A DNA stretch of 12,668 nucleotides from Chlamydomonas sphaeroides (Eukaryota; Chlorophyta; Chlorophyceae; Chlamydomonadales; Chlamydomonadaceae). The DNA lies in contig BDDC01000085.1 of NCBI GenBank assembly GCA_001662425.1, positions 1 to 12,668 on the forward strand, in the 5' to 3' direction. The notes under the pieces are model-generated. The model saw nothing but the letters and a program-made list of their open reading frames with translations. It searched no databases and was not told where the DNA came from. Below, one piece after another: positions 1-9,086 of the stretch (positions are counted from its first letter, which is position 1; each line of letters begins with the position of its first letter). The position numbers and the translations under genes are program-made.

Positions 1-51
1 CCTCCCCCATCCCCTCCCCCTCCCTCTCCCCCTCTCCCCACACATACTCAC

Positions 52-646
52 GGTAGTAGACGCGCTTAGTGAGTTCGTTCCAGAACACCGACGGGTCGCT
101 GGCGGCCACGGCCTCCCGGAAGCGCACCCACAGCTCGGGGTCCCACACGGCGGACAGGTCGACGCCGGTGGCGCCGTAGGTCCAGTCCATGAAGCGCAGC
201 CCCTCGTCCAGCGCCTCCAGGCTGCGGCCCGCGGCGGGCACGGCGGCGGCGTCGTTGACGGCGGACCGCAGCCGCTCGCCGGCGCCCGCCAGCGAGGCCT
301 GGGCGGCGGGTTGGTGGAAAACATGGGCAAGGGGGCGAGGGGCTTGGTGGCGTGGTGTGAGGGTGGGCGTGGTGGGGAGCGGCGTGGGAGGGGCGCGCGT
401 GGCAGCAGGCGGCGCAGGCCGCTGGAGCTCGGGGGCGCAAGGCGCAGTGCCCGGAAGCGGGTTGGGAGGGGGAAAGGGAGGCCAGCGCCTGGGCCCTCAC
501 GCGGGGGGCAGGCGCAGGGCCGAGTGCCGGCGGCTGAGGGTCCCCCGACCGCGCCGGGCGGGGGGCTGCGGGGGTTGAGTGCTCACCTGCCAGGAGGAGT
601 CCGTCGCGAGCGGCAGTGAGAGCGCTGCCAGTGGCGAGAGCGCCAT
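52..646 (-). CDS. 5' part of an unidentified two-or-more-exon protein (truncated by window edge)
   Basis: Two coding exons are visible on the minus strand: 646-587 (20 codons, MALSPLAALSLPLATDSSWQ) and 298-52 (82 codons plus one base). They are separated by a 288-bp intron with a CAG|GTGAGC donor and CCCGCCGCCCAG acceptor, joined in phase 0. The second exon ends C|GTGAGT, so the gene continues beyond the window. The 102 visible residues include FMDWTYGATGVDLSAVWDPE, DPSVFWNELTKRVYYR and an Ala-rich helical stretch. The composition is that of a real folded protein, with Trp, Tyr and Phe well spread, unlike the Arg/Pro-rich shadow frames. I do not recognise the family. The short hydrophobic N-terminus could be part of a targeting sequence. 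The same frame stays open upstream to an ATG at 889, which would add 81 Arg/Pro/Ser-rich residues resembling an organelle transit peptide. I prefer 646 because a TATA-like element lies between the two starts. Confidence 0.6.
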
Positions 647-776
647 GGCCGCGAGCTGCGGGCGTGGCGACGAGGGGCGGGGGCGAGGGGCGAGAGGTGC
701 ACGCGGGAAGGCGGGGTTGCGGTTGGGCGGCGAGCAGCAGCGTGGGTGGGTTGGCGGCCCGAGCGGACGGGCAGCG

Positions 777-786
777 GCTTTAAAGC
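777..786 (-). promoter_or_regulatory. TATA-like element for the minus-strand gene
   Basis: The palindrome GCTTTAAAGC is the only AT-rich block in a very GC-rich stretch. It lies about 130 nt upstream of the chosen ATG at 646, a sensible place for a core promoter with a short 5' UTR. Promoter function is inferred from position and composition only. Confidence 0.3.
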
Positions 787-2376
787 CATGTGGGTCGGGG
801 GCGCGGCGACACCGGGCGCGTCGGCGGCGGCGCGCCCAGCGGGACTGGCGATTCAGGGTTTCGCCGGAGTGGACCGGATCCCGCTGCACCGGCTGTAGCT
901 AGGCACCATCAGCTGCCCACGTGCGGTTGGGGGCTCGAGGTAGAGGCTAGGGCGCGGCCGCCTTGCCGGGAGCCAGCTGGCCAGGGCCCAGCCGGCCGGC
1001 CGGCCAGCCCCCCGGCGCAGCGGTCCCACGAGCCCCCGACCCGCAGCCAGCGCTGCGCCGCGGCATGCCCCCGCTGACGCCACGCTCCGGCCAGTAGTGA
1101 CTGGTGGGCCCCCAGTGAGCGAGGCCGTGGCCAGGCGGTCGGGCTGGGGGCGCGGCGGGCCACGGCGGGACCGTGCGCGCACCTGCCGCTTAGAGATGCC
1201 CGGATAGGGCGAGCCGTCCGCGCCATCCGGCCCCTGCTGCGGCGTGCCTGCCGCCCGGTGAGCGCCCTGCGACCACCAGCGACGCCGGGGGGCGGACGGG
1301 GGTGAGCACAACCCAGCTCGCGTGTGGAATTCTCCGCCAGCTGGCGGCCGAGAGCGCGAGTCCGACGTTGTAGCTCAATTCGCCCGATCCGTGAGGTTTG
1401 ATTTGCTCCAAATTCTCGCCTCCCGTCCTCGCACGCGCCTGCTGCCCTGGCGAGTTCGCGTCGCTGCTCCGGCAAGCGATGCGCCGTGCGACAGGCGAAC
1501 GAGCGATGTTCCTTGCATGAACTAGAGGGCATCGAAGTCCCAGGTTGCTGGGCACTGTGGCGTAAGACGTCGACGCTGCGCCGGAGCATGGCGAGCTCGG
1601 CGGCCGGCCAAGCCCGGCCCCGGCCGCCTGCATGCTGCTGCCTAGCTCAGGATCTCGTTAAGCTATGCCTAGCGCTTCATGGGCGCAATTGGGAAGTGCT
1701 GGAACGCAGAGCTGCACTCGGAACAGAGGGCGCTCGGAAGCGTGCTCGCGACGGTAAAGGAGGATGATCGCAAACGCACGTGAGGCATAGTAGACGCAAG
1801 AGCGTGGCACCCCTGCGATGACACGCCTGCCGCGAAACCCGCCCCGCACCCACCGCCGCCCCCAAGCACGCTAGCAGCCTCGCACGGCCTGCGCTGCCCT
1901 CGTGCACTGTCTCCCGATGCCAATATCCCCTGCTGTGTGTTCTATGTTTCCACAGATAGACAATCTCGCCACGGATAGCAACGACTTGCAACGTTTCGCG
2001 TTGTGCATGCAGGGTGCATGTTCGCACGCGTGCCCTCGCCTTCCACCCTTTATGCTGCTGCATGTCGTGCCATAGTGGCCTGCCTTGCTGGCAACCTGCA
2101 GTGCAGCAACTATGCATATGTGAGGGGATGCCTTATACCCTGTATGTACGCAGCAGGTTTGCTTGGAAACGCCTGGGAGGCTACCCGGGGTAGGGCGTGC
2201 CGGCAGGTACCCAGCTGCCTGCTCATCGCCCAACAGCCCCCAAGCACCGATAACCCTCCTCTCAGGAGCAAGGCGAGGTTACTGCCACTCAATTGGACGG
2301 CTTCGCGACACTTACTTGTGCAGTTTGCCGGTTCACATGCCTCCAACAGCTTAGTTCACTGGCCACCGTGCCATTG
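787..2376. other. Divergent intergenic spacer, no convincing gene
   Basis: About 1.6 kb separates the minus-strand gene from the plus-strand RING/TRAF gene. The left part, to about 1320, is extremely GC-rich with GGCC repeats (991-1005). The right part is closer to balanced composition. Open frames exist on both strands (for example 909-1589 minus and 1677-2117 minus). Their products are Arg/Ala/Ser-rich without domains, and none shows a coherent splice continuation. A perfect 14-bp palindrome, CCGCCAGCTGGCGG, lies at 1334-1347. I read the stretch as promoter and 5' UTR sequence for the two divergent genes. Confidence 0.5.
2133..2138 (+). promoter_or_regulatory. Possible TATA-like element upstream of the RING/TRAF gene
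   Basis: TTATAC lies about 240 nt before the ATG at 2377. This would allow a 5' UTR of roughly 200 nt. The surrounding 1980-2160 region is less GC-rich than the flanks. The call is weak because several similar AT-rich hexamers occur nearby. Confidence 0.2.
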
Positions 2377-5191
2377 ATGGCTAGCGTTGGCGCTGATGGA
2401 GACAAGGAGGATTTTCGTCTGGCACGCGTCACAGAGGAGCTGTGCTGCCCGATATGCTTGGAACTCGTTCAGTTGCCAGTGAACTTCATCTGCTTCAGAG
2501 GATGTGGCGGCCGCGGACCAGGTGCGGTGTGACATATATGCGCGGAAGCTATGCAAACAACTGGAGGCGTGGCGAGTTTGTCTACAGATAATCAAAAATG
2601 CGCTACTCGCGCGGGGTTTCCTGGCCCCGCCCTGAGTGACCCTTTGCTCCCACATATGGCCGTCACGATGCGCGCCATAGCGCGGAGCGGCGGCTGGAAA
2701 CTCATCGGCTTGCAACGAGGGTTAGGCACACGGCCGCTCCCGCCCTTGCAGGCAGCACCTGCATGCGCTCCGTGCTGTGCCAGCACTGCGCCGTGGAGGC
2801 CCTGCAGCTGGCCCGGCCGGCCTCGGAGCGCTTCCCCGACACCACTCCGCCCGGCTTAGCGTTCTGCCTCATATGGTGAGGCCGCTCGCCCGCCGCCAGC
2901 CCCCAGCGCCAAGCTGCGCCACCCGACCCCACCTCGCCCCACCTCCGCACCTCCCCGTTTCCCTCCCCCTTTCCCCTGCTCCACAGCCGCGACACGCGCA
3001 CCGACACGAGGCTGCTCACCCCCGACACGGCGCTGCTGCCCAACACCTCCCTCATGGCGGTCATGGACGCACTGGGCCTGGGGGGCACCTGCAGGTGGGG
3101 TCCTGCGGGGCACCTGCACCTGCACCTGGGGGGCGCGCTCTGTCGTGGCCGTGCGACACGGGCGCGCCCTGGCGCCACCACAGGCCGGGCTGTAGGCTGC
3201 TCAACCCCGCCATGTGTCTGGCCCCAAACCCGTGTCTGCGCTCCTTGCCCAACCCTTCGCGCCTCCATCGCCCGCAGGCCCTGTGAGCTGGACCTGGGCT
3301 CTCAGTCGGCGCTGCAGCAGCACCGCGCCAAGGCCTGCCCTGCCGCGGTGGTCAAGTGCCGCTTCCGCGCCTGCGGCGCCTGGCAGCTGCGCGGCGGCGG
3401 CCTGGCGGAGCACGAGGCCACGTGCCGCGTGGGTCGGGCGCCGTGCGGGCAGTGCGGATCGTGGACGGACAAGGCGGAGCTGCTGCGGCACATGGTCACC
3501 ACCTGCAGGTGGGGAGGGGCGGGAGGGGAAGGATGGGTGCTGCGGTGGGGTACGTGCCGGCTGCTGCGGCACAGGGTCACCACCTGCAGGTGGGAGGGGC
3601 GGGGAAGGATGGGTGCTGCGGTAGGGTACGTGCCGGCTGCTGCGGCACAGGGTCACCACCTGCAGGTGGGGAGGGGCAGGAGGGGAAGGATGGGTGCTGC
3701 GGTAGGGTGCGTATGCGCCCGGGCCCAAGGCTCCATGTCGGCGGTGCCTATAAACCCGCATTGAAGCTGCACTGCCCGCTCCTACCAACCCGCCCTGCCT
3801 CCTCTTCGTATGATGCCACCAGTCCACCGCCCCGCCCCGCCCCGCCTCGTCTCGCCCCGCCATGCCCCGCGTCCCCCAGGTTCCGTGTGGTCAACTGCAT
3901 GCTGTGCAGCCACACCGCGCCGCTGCCCGCCATGCTGGAGCACCTGCGGCAGCACCAGAGCCACCTGCAGCTGGTGGGGGCCCCGGGCCCAGGGCAGGGA
4001 GCCGCAGGCTCGGCAGCAGCAGCGCGCGGCGGCCCCGGCTCGCAGGGCGGCCAGGGCGGCCTCCCACAGGCGGGGACGCCAGGGGCAGGGATGCCGGGCG
4101 CGGGCGTGCGGTACGGGCCGGCCTCGGCCGACGCGCCGCGCCTGGCGGCTGCGGCGCTCGCGGCCGCGGCGCCGCGGCCGGGCGGGGCGCCCGGCCCGTG
4201 GTCCGGCGGTGTCGGCGGCGGCGGCGGCGGTGTCGCTGGCGGCGACAGCCCCTTCCTCACCAGCGGCGGCGGCTCCTCCAGCGAATCGGGCCGCATGCTG
4301 AGCCATGTGCAGGGTCAGGGTCAGGGTCACATATGGAGCCAGGAGCAGGCCCAGGACCGCGCTTGGAGCCAGAGCCAGGGCCAAGGCCAGGGTTGGTCCG
4401 ACGTCGGTACCGCGCGGGCGCTCTCCAGCGCCGCCGCGCCGCCGGCCAACGCGGCGGGCGGCCCGGTTGTGGACGGCCAGCGCCAGGGCCCGCCGCTGCA
4501 GCCCGAGTTGCCGGCGCTGGGCTCCGGCTCCGCTGCTGCGCCCTCGGCCCAGCAGCAGCAGGCGGCGCCGCCGCAGTCGTGGGGCGCCGGGGGTGCCTCG
4601 GCGCAAGCTGCTGCGCCCGCGGCAGGCCCGACTTCGTCGGGGCCCGCGCCTGCCTCCCAGCAGGTGACGCTGCTGGCTGCGGCGCTGCGGGAGGTGCAGG
4701 AGGCGCAGCGCCTGCTGCTGCAGCGCCGGACGCAGCAGGGCTTCGTCCAGGCGCAGCAGCCGCAGCTGCAGCTGGGAACCCAGCCTGCGGCGCCGCCGCT
4801 GGCGCCTGGGGGCCTTGTGCAGCTCTTGGGCGCCGCAGCCGCGGCGGCGCAGCCGAGCCAGCAGCTGGCGCCGCCGTCCCTTTTCCCCACGGGGGTGCCG
4901 GTCGACGCGGGGCAGCAGGCGCAGCCCAGGGCACACGGCGGCGTCGCGCCGCCGGCGCAGGCGGCTCAGGTGGCGGAGCTGGGGGCGCTGCTGCTGCGGC
5001 AGCGGGAGCTGCTGCTGGCGCGGCGCAGCGAGCGGCTGGCGGCGCAGCAGCAGGGGCAGGGGCAGGGGCAGTACGAGCCTGGGCGGCAGGGGCTGGACCG
5101 ACAGGGGCAGCAGGCGCCGGGCCAGCTGCCGGGGTCTGCAGCACAGGTGGATGGCGCCCAGCCACAGACCCAGCAGCCGAGGCCAGAGCAG

Positions 5192-5223
<32 letters not shown>

Positions 5224-5941
5224 TGAACGACCGGAGCCGCAAGCGCAGGTACAGCCGGTTCCGGCCCCTGCGGCGGCAGAGCCAACACATGAGGCGCCCT
5301 GGCACGGCCAGCCGCCGGCGCTGCCGGGCCGCGTCTCCGCCACCGGCGGCGCTGCGGAGCGGCTGAGCAACAGCGGGCGCCCCTCGCGCAGCGGCGACGC
5401 CCCCGCGGCTGGTGGCATGTCCGGTTCCATCGCTGCGCTGACATCACAGGGCATCTGGCCGGCCACCGCCGCCGCCGCCGCTGCCAGCCCAGATGCTGGC
5501 GTTCTTGCTACCGCGGCCGCCGCGGCCGCCGCCGCCGTCGCTGCCGGCCCGGCTCAGCCGCAGCAGGCTCAGCCGCAGCCCAGGGGCGAGCGGGCCACGG
5601 TCACCGGGATAATGGCGCACCCACTTGACACGCGGGCGGACTGCCTTCACTCGGGCAGCGGCGCCGCCTCCGGAGCGCTGTGGAGCGGCGGCGACGGAGG
5701 CATTTCCGAGGCGGCGGCGGCGGTGGCGTTGTTGGCTCTTCAGCGCGCAACGGCGTCGGAGCCCGGCACCCGTGACGGCGACGGCGGCGCCGCCGGGCCG
5801 AGCCGCCACCACGGCGGCGGCAGTGGCGCCGAGTCCAGCGTCAGCCATGCGGAGCGCATCCGGCGGCGCTCAGCGTTCTGGTTGGAGCAGGGGCACGTGG
5901 GCGAGCTTCCTGTTGGGGGTGCGGGGCAGCAGCAACAACAA

Positions 5942-5972
<31 letters not shown>

Positions 5973-6980
5973 CGCAGAACTCGTGTCCGCTGCCTCGGTA
6001 CCAACCGCGGCGAGAGTGCGAGCAAGGCGGTGGCGAGGATGCTGGCGAGGCGGCGCGCCTGGCGGCGGCGGCGGCGGCGCTTGTTCGGGCCAGCGCGGTG
6101 GCCGCTGGGCTGCGAAGCCAGCAGCAGCGGCAGGTGCGGCGCTAGGGCTTCAGGCCCGCAGGGGGTGTTGAGGGGTTGGGCAAGTGCGATATAACGGTAC
6201 GGTACGGTGCTGTCTGCTGGTCTTGGGCTGCTGCGGCCGCATGCGGTCTTTGGCCTTTGGTGGGGACGCAGCTGCCAACCGAGGTCCGGTGAGTGGCGGT
6301 GGCATGCCTAGTGTGATCGCCACTGCGCTCTGCACAGCATGCCCCACCCTGCGCCCTGTCCTGGTCCGGCGCACCTCCGCAGGGCACGCCCCGCGCCTCG
6401 CTCAACACGGCCTCGCGCGCTGAGGCCGTCGCGGCGGCGGTGGCGGCTGGCGCGGCCGCCGTCCCGGACGCGCCGGGCGGCGGGGGGCCGCTCGGTGCAG
6501 GACAGCCGCAGCTGCCGCAGCGGGAGTGGGCTAGGTCGCTCCGGCGCAGCCTCAGCGACACAGGTGCGAGGCGGCTTCGTAAGGGTCCCGGCTTTGTTAG
6601 CGTCCCGGCTTCGTTAGGGTCCCGCTGAAACGGCCCCGGAGCTGGGATCGGGCTTTTCGGCCCCGAGCGCCGGGTGCTGAGCGCGTGCGGTCGGGCGGCA
6701 CGGCAAGACAGCGCGCCCCGCCTTGTGAGCACTCTGCGACCCTCCTCCCAAGCAAGCTGTGTCACCCTGCTGCGCCGCCACTCCGCACCCCCCCCCCGGC
6801 ACAGAGCTGGTCCACGACGCGCTCGAGCAGCTCGTGCGCGCGTCCATGGGCGGCGCCGATGGCTGCGGCGGCGGCCTGGCCGATGTCGACTACCGCACCG
6901 GGCATGGCTTTGCGGGGCACCGCCCCTACGCACACGACGACCTCGGCCGCTACTCGGCCTCCGGCTTGCAGCGCGCCTAG
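2377..6980 (+). CDS. RING-like plus TRAF-type zinc-finger protein with a long Gln/Ala-rich tail (probable E3 ubiquitin ligase or adaptor)
   Basis: Seven exons are inferred: 2377-2521, 2752-2875, 2987-3094, 3278-3508, 3880-6133, 6383-6563 and 6805-6980. All have GT-AG borders, phases agree, and the total is 3219 nt (1072 aa plus TAG). Residues 23-90 form a RING-like module: C24-PI-C27, C39, C43, C52, C58-QH-C61 and C87-LI-C90, the last Cys created by splicing. Four TRAF-type knuckles follow: C125/C128/H141/C146, C153/C158/H171/C175, C182/C185/H197/C202 and C209/C212/H224/H228. From about residue 235 the protein is Gln/Ala/Gly/Pro-rich, with polyQ at 642-650 and 886-900. Two Leu/Arg/Gln-rich helices lie near 464-500 and 564-592. 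The final exons add LVHDALEQLVRASMG and a Gly/Tyr/His-rich end. No MATH domain is seen. RING plus TRAF fingers suggests ubiquitin transfer or scaffolding; the target is unknown. An in-frame ATG at 2293 is an alternative start. Confidence 0.85.
2448..2990 (+). other. RING-like zinc-binding module split over three exons
   Basis: The cysteine pairs C24xxC27, C58xxC61 and C87xxC90 match RING ligands 1/2, 5/6 and 7/8. Ligands 3/4 are probably C39 and C43, the expected 11 residues after C27, with an extra Gly-rich loop and C52 before C58. The usual C-x-H pair is absent. The third pair exists only if TG (2874-2875) joins C (2987), which strongly supports that intron call. Confidence 0.7.
3479..3712 (+). 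repeat. Triplicated exon-end plus 5' splice site (81/76/77-bp tandem repeat)
   Basis: Three head-to-tail copies begin at 3479, 3560 and 3636, each opening with GCTGCTGCGGCACA. Copy 1 contains the last 30 nt of exon 4 of the RING/TRAF gene and its donor CACCTGCAG|GTGGGG. Copies 2 and 3 lie wholly in intron 4 and repeat both exon end and donor, at 3590 and 3666. Copy 2 lacks 5 nt in its G-rich part. Each donor is followed by several G-runs. Copy 1 to copy 2 keeps the reading frame open (81 nt); copy 2 to copy 3 (76 nt) breaks it. Confidence 0.9.
5195..5221 (+). repeat. CAG microsatellite encoding polyglutamine (9 Gln)
   Basis: Eight CAG codons and a terminal CAA, in frame in exon 5, encode Q642-Q650 after the dipeptides EQEQ. 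It is nearly pure, so length variation between strains is likely. Confidence 0.9.
5464..5547 (+). repeat. Poly-alanine-coding GCC/GCG runs
   Basis: Two Ala runs, interrupted by SPDAGVLAT, lie in exon 5 at about residues 731-760. They are built from GCC/GCG repeats and are part of the disordered tail of the RING/TRAF protein. Confidence 0.8.
5927..5971 (+). repeat. CAG/CAA microsatellite encoding polyglutamine (15 Gln)
   Basis: In-frame run CAG CAG then several CAA then CAG to the end, giving Q886-Q900 by the inferred numbering. The CAA interruptions distinguish it from the purer tract at 5195-5221. Confidence 0.9.
6134..6382 (+). other. Intron 5 of the RING/TRAF gene
   Basis: The long exon 5 frame meets TAG at 6143-6145, which would look like the gene's end. 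CAG|GTGCGG at 6133/6134 is a good donor in phase 0. TCCGCAG at 6376-6382 is a good acceptor into GGC ACG CCC, also phase 0. The downstream frame (GTPRASLNTASRAEAV) has the same Ala-rich, high-GC3 character, then links to the last exon. The apparent stop is therefore probably intronic. Confidence 0.75.
6574..6624 (+). repeat. 17-bp tandem repeat, three copies, inside intron 6
   Basis: Units begin at 6574, 6591 and 6608, and follow the pattern GCTTYGTWAGSGTCCCG. The array begins 10 nt after the chosen donor (6564). Its first unit contains TTC|GTAAGGG at 6579, a good consensus donor that would lengthen exon 6 by 15 nt in frame. Confidence 0.85.
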
Positions 6981-7600
6981 GCAGCCGGCGACACGAGCCG
7001 AGCACGCGCCGGCCATGCAGCCAGCTGGCGGGTCGGCGGGCCCGGTACGGCGCTCCGCAGCCGGCTAGCCAGCCTAGCAGGTTGCGGTCTGGGGCACCGG
7101 AGTTTGAGACTTGTGTTAGGGACCATGAAGCGCACTGGGTGTCCGCTGTCTGCGGTGCGCAGGACAGCGGCACCGATGCTTCCGGGCGGTTTGGCGGTGG
7201 TATGGGCGTGGCCGCGTGCCGGGTTGTGGGGCACCTGGTTTGGGACGGGTGTGCGCGCGCCTTGCCAGGTGGCCACCTGCACAATAGCGACCCTCAGCGC
7301 CATGGCCTCGTTCGGCTTGTGTGTAGCTGCCATCAGACTTGTCTGACACACCGGTGGGGAAGCACGAAGTGCACTCGCCTCCAGCAGGCGTATGGCCAGC
7401 ACACGCACTAAGTTGCCCTCAAGCAATGCCGATGCCATGTGGAATGCGGGTGGACTGTACGCCGATGCGTGACGTGCTTAGTGTGCAGCTTGGGCCGCCT
7501 GTGGAGCCGTGAACCTCGCCCCTTGGCTGCCCTGCGAGCGTGATCGCCTCTGCATGGCGACCTCGGACCTGTCCTAGCTGCTGTTGTCGCTGCGATGTAA
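6981..7600 (+). other. 3' UTR of the RING/TRAF gene
   Basis: From the TAG at 6978-6980 to the first downstream TGTAA at 7596-7600 there are about 620 nt with no coherent coding frame. That length is normal for volvocine algal mRNAs. The extent is inferred from the polyadenylation motif only. Confidence 0.45.
7596..7600 (+). terminator. TGTAA polyadenylation signal
   Basis: TGTAA is the typical chlorophyte (Chlamydomonas-type) polyadenylation signal, with cleavage usually 10-15 nt downstream. This is the first plus-strand copy I found after the stop codon at 6980. Confidence 0.5.
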
Positions 7601-8596
7601 GGCATGTGTCGGTGGCTGGTCTTGCTGTAGCGCGCGGGGTACTGCTGGTGCTGTTCGGGTGTGCGCTGTTGTCCGTCCAGGAGGAACGCCGCGCGATAGC
7701 TGTTGCACAGCCGTGGCGGCGTTCCTGTGAGCTCGTTTCCTTCGGATAGTCAAGTACCAAGTATTGTATTGAGCTGGCTGGCTTGGTGGGTGCTCCATGG
7801 CTGGGATGATCTGGCTTGGGTCGTGGTTGATGCTAGCTTTTAGGAGGAGACTTCGATGCTTGTACGGAAGCGGGGGGCTACGCCCCAAAAGTTGTCAAGT
7901 CGCAGGCCTTGTTGGCCTCACCATGCGGCCGTCCCCAGGCGGGGGGCCCGTTCGTGCGCCCCCGAGGCTGAGGCGCAGAGGGGTCGCACGCGCTGGGTCT
8001 CGGGGTTTGGAGCTGTGATGTGAAACCAGCAGAAATTCAACTTGCCTGCATGGGGCTCGGGCCTCCACTGCATCGAGCATTCGGACCCGTACCTCCCTAC
8101 CTTTATTTCCCTGTTAGAACCAGCGTGGAAGTCATTGAAGGGCACCTGAGACAACCGCCAGTACTGGCAGCCCGGGGGGCGGGGACTCTAAGACTAGACC
8201 GGTTAGCTTTTCGATGCCGTACCTACCTTGTACGGCAGCGGTGGGACGGCTACCAGCAGGAGCTGCGCCTTATATGGGTGCCAATGTGCCAGTGTGGCAG
8301 CGCGTGTTGGGTTTGCTCACATGCCGAGGCTCCTGAAAGTCGCCGAGGAGCCGAGCCACGAGTACATCAAGGCTTCCAAAGGCCGACCAGGCCGCAGCTT
8401 GAACCCTCTTTATCACGGCCGCATGAAACCTCACCGCAAACCCCCTGAATACACGGGCGGGGGGCGGGGGCCCGGGGCCCAGATCAGGAGCAAGGCGCGG
8501 GGACAAGGGTAAGCGCTTGCTGCGTGGCAGGCGGGGAAGCATTCAGGAGGGCAGGCGGGGAAACAGTCGAGCAGCGCGCCTCGCGTGTGCAGCGGG

Positions 8597-8618
8597 GCCA
8601 GGAGGGTTTCCTCCTGGC
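8597..8618. repeat. Perfect 9-bp inverted repeat (hairpin, 4-nt loop)
   Basis: GCCAGGAGG, loop GTTT, then CCTCCTGGC: a perfect 9-bp stem in noncoding DNA. No function is assigned. A second perfect stem lies 56 bp downstream. Confidence 0.7.
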
Positions 8619-8673
8619 AGGGGTTGGGGCGCCGCGCCCGGCTGCCGACAATCTACAGGCTTTTACAGGATTA

Positions 8674-8692
8674 CCCAGGGATCTCCCCTGGG
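8674..8692. repeat. Perfect 7-bp inverted repeat (hairpin, 5-nt loop)
   Basis: CCCAGGG, loop ATCTC, then CCCTGGG. It is a short stem and could arise by chance in GC-rich DNA. Confidence 0.6.
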
Positions 8693-9086
8693 ATTGCCAA
8701 TCTGCCACAAGAAGTCACGAGTGCCTGCAATCACATCCGCCGAGTCCCGGCAGCCCAAGGGCCCACTCGGTGAGCCTTGTATAGGCTTCCGTGGCCCTGA
8801 AGTACACGCCAATGGCGCAAGCTGCTCCCCGGTAAGGAAATGCTCGGAGGACCTTTTGGTTACAACGACGCATCATTGACCAAGTCGCCGCGCGCCTACC
8901 TCATTCCACAGGTTCGTTTCCGGTTGCGTAATGGGGTTGGGCTGGGACGCTAGGCGCCAGTGGCAGTTCATAGGTCTCTGGGAGTTACGCACCACCCGGT
9001 GAGTCCGCCGGCTGCTGCGTACAGCTGCGTGGTTCAACCCTCCCTTGTTTGCATGTTCGCCTGCTCGGCCCCCCGTCGCAGCGGCT

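Noticed and set aside
909..1589. 226-codon minus-strand frame in the intergenic spacer
   Set aside because: Low-information Arg/Ala/Gly/Ser composition and no recognised motif; typical of chance frames in very GC-rich DNA.
3479..3712. Tandem repeats as a CRISPR array
   Set aside because: The units are contiguous 76-81 bp copies without unique spacers, they overlap a eukaryotic exon-intron border, and the genome is eukaryotic.
3782..5305. 507-codon open frame on the minus strand
   Set aside because: Antisense shadow of the GC-rich, CAG-repeat exon 5. It is made of Leu/Arg runs, as expected from reversed CAG and GCG codons. The same applies to 4257-5447 minus.
3356..6145. Single 929-codon open frame as an intact gene starting at 3356
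   Set aside because: Its first 500 nt read exon 4 in the wrong frame and pass through intron 4. The zinc-finger frame (C153...H171...C175) runs in another phase and joins this frame only at 3880. The stop at 6143 is bypassed by a phase-0 intron.
6142..7284. 380-codon minus-strand frame
   Set aside because: Arg/Pro/Ser-rich with no domain, and it overlaps well-supported plus-strand exons 6 and 7.
8020..8448. 142-codon plus-strand frame
   Set aside because: No domain and mixed composition without strong codon bias. Splice-compatible neighbours could not be found, so it is not called as a gene.
9022..9040. GGTTCAACCC as a tRNA T-arm
   Set aside because: The flanking bases do not pair into a T-stem, and no acceptor, D or anticodon arm can be formed around it.
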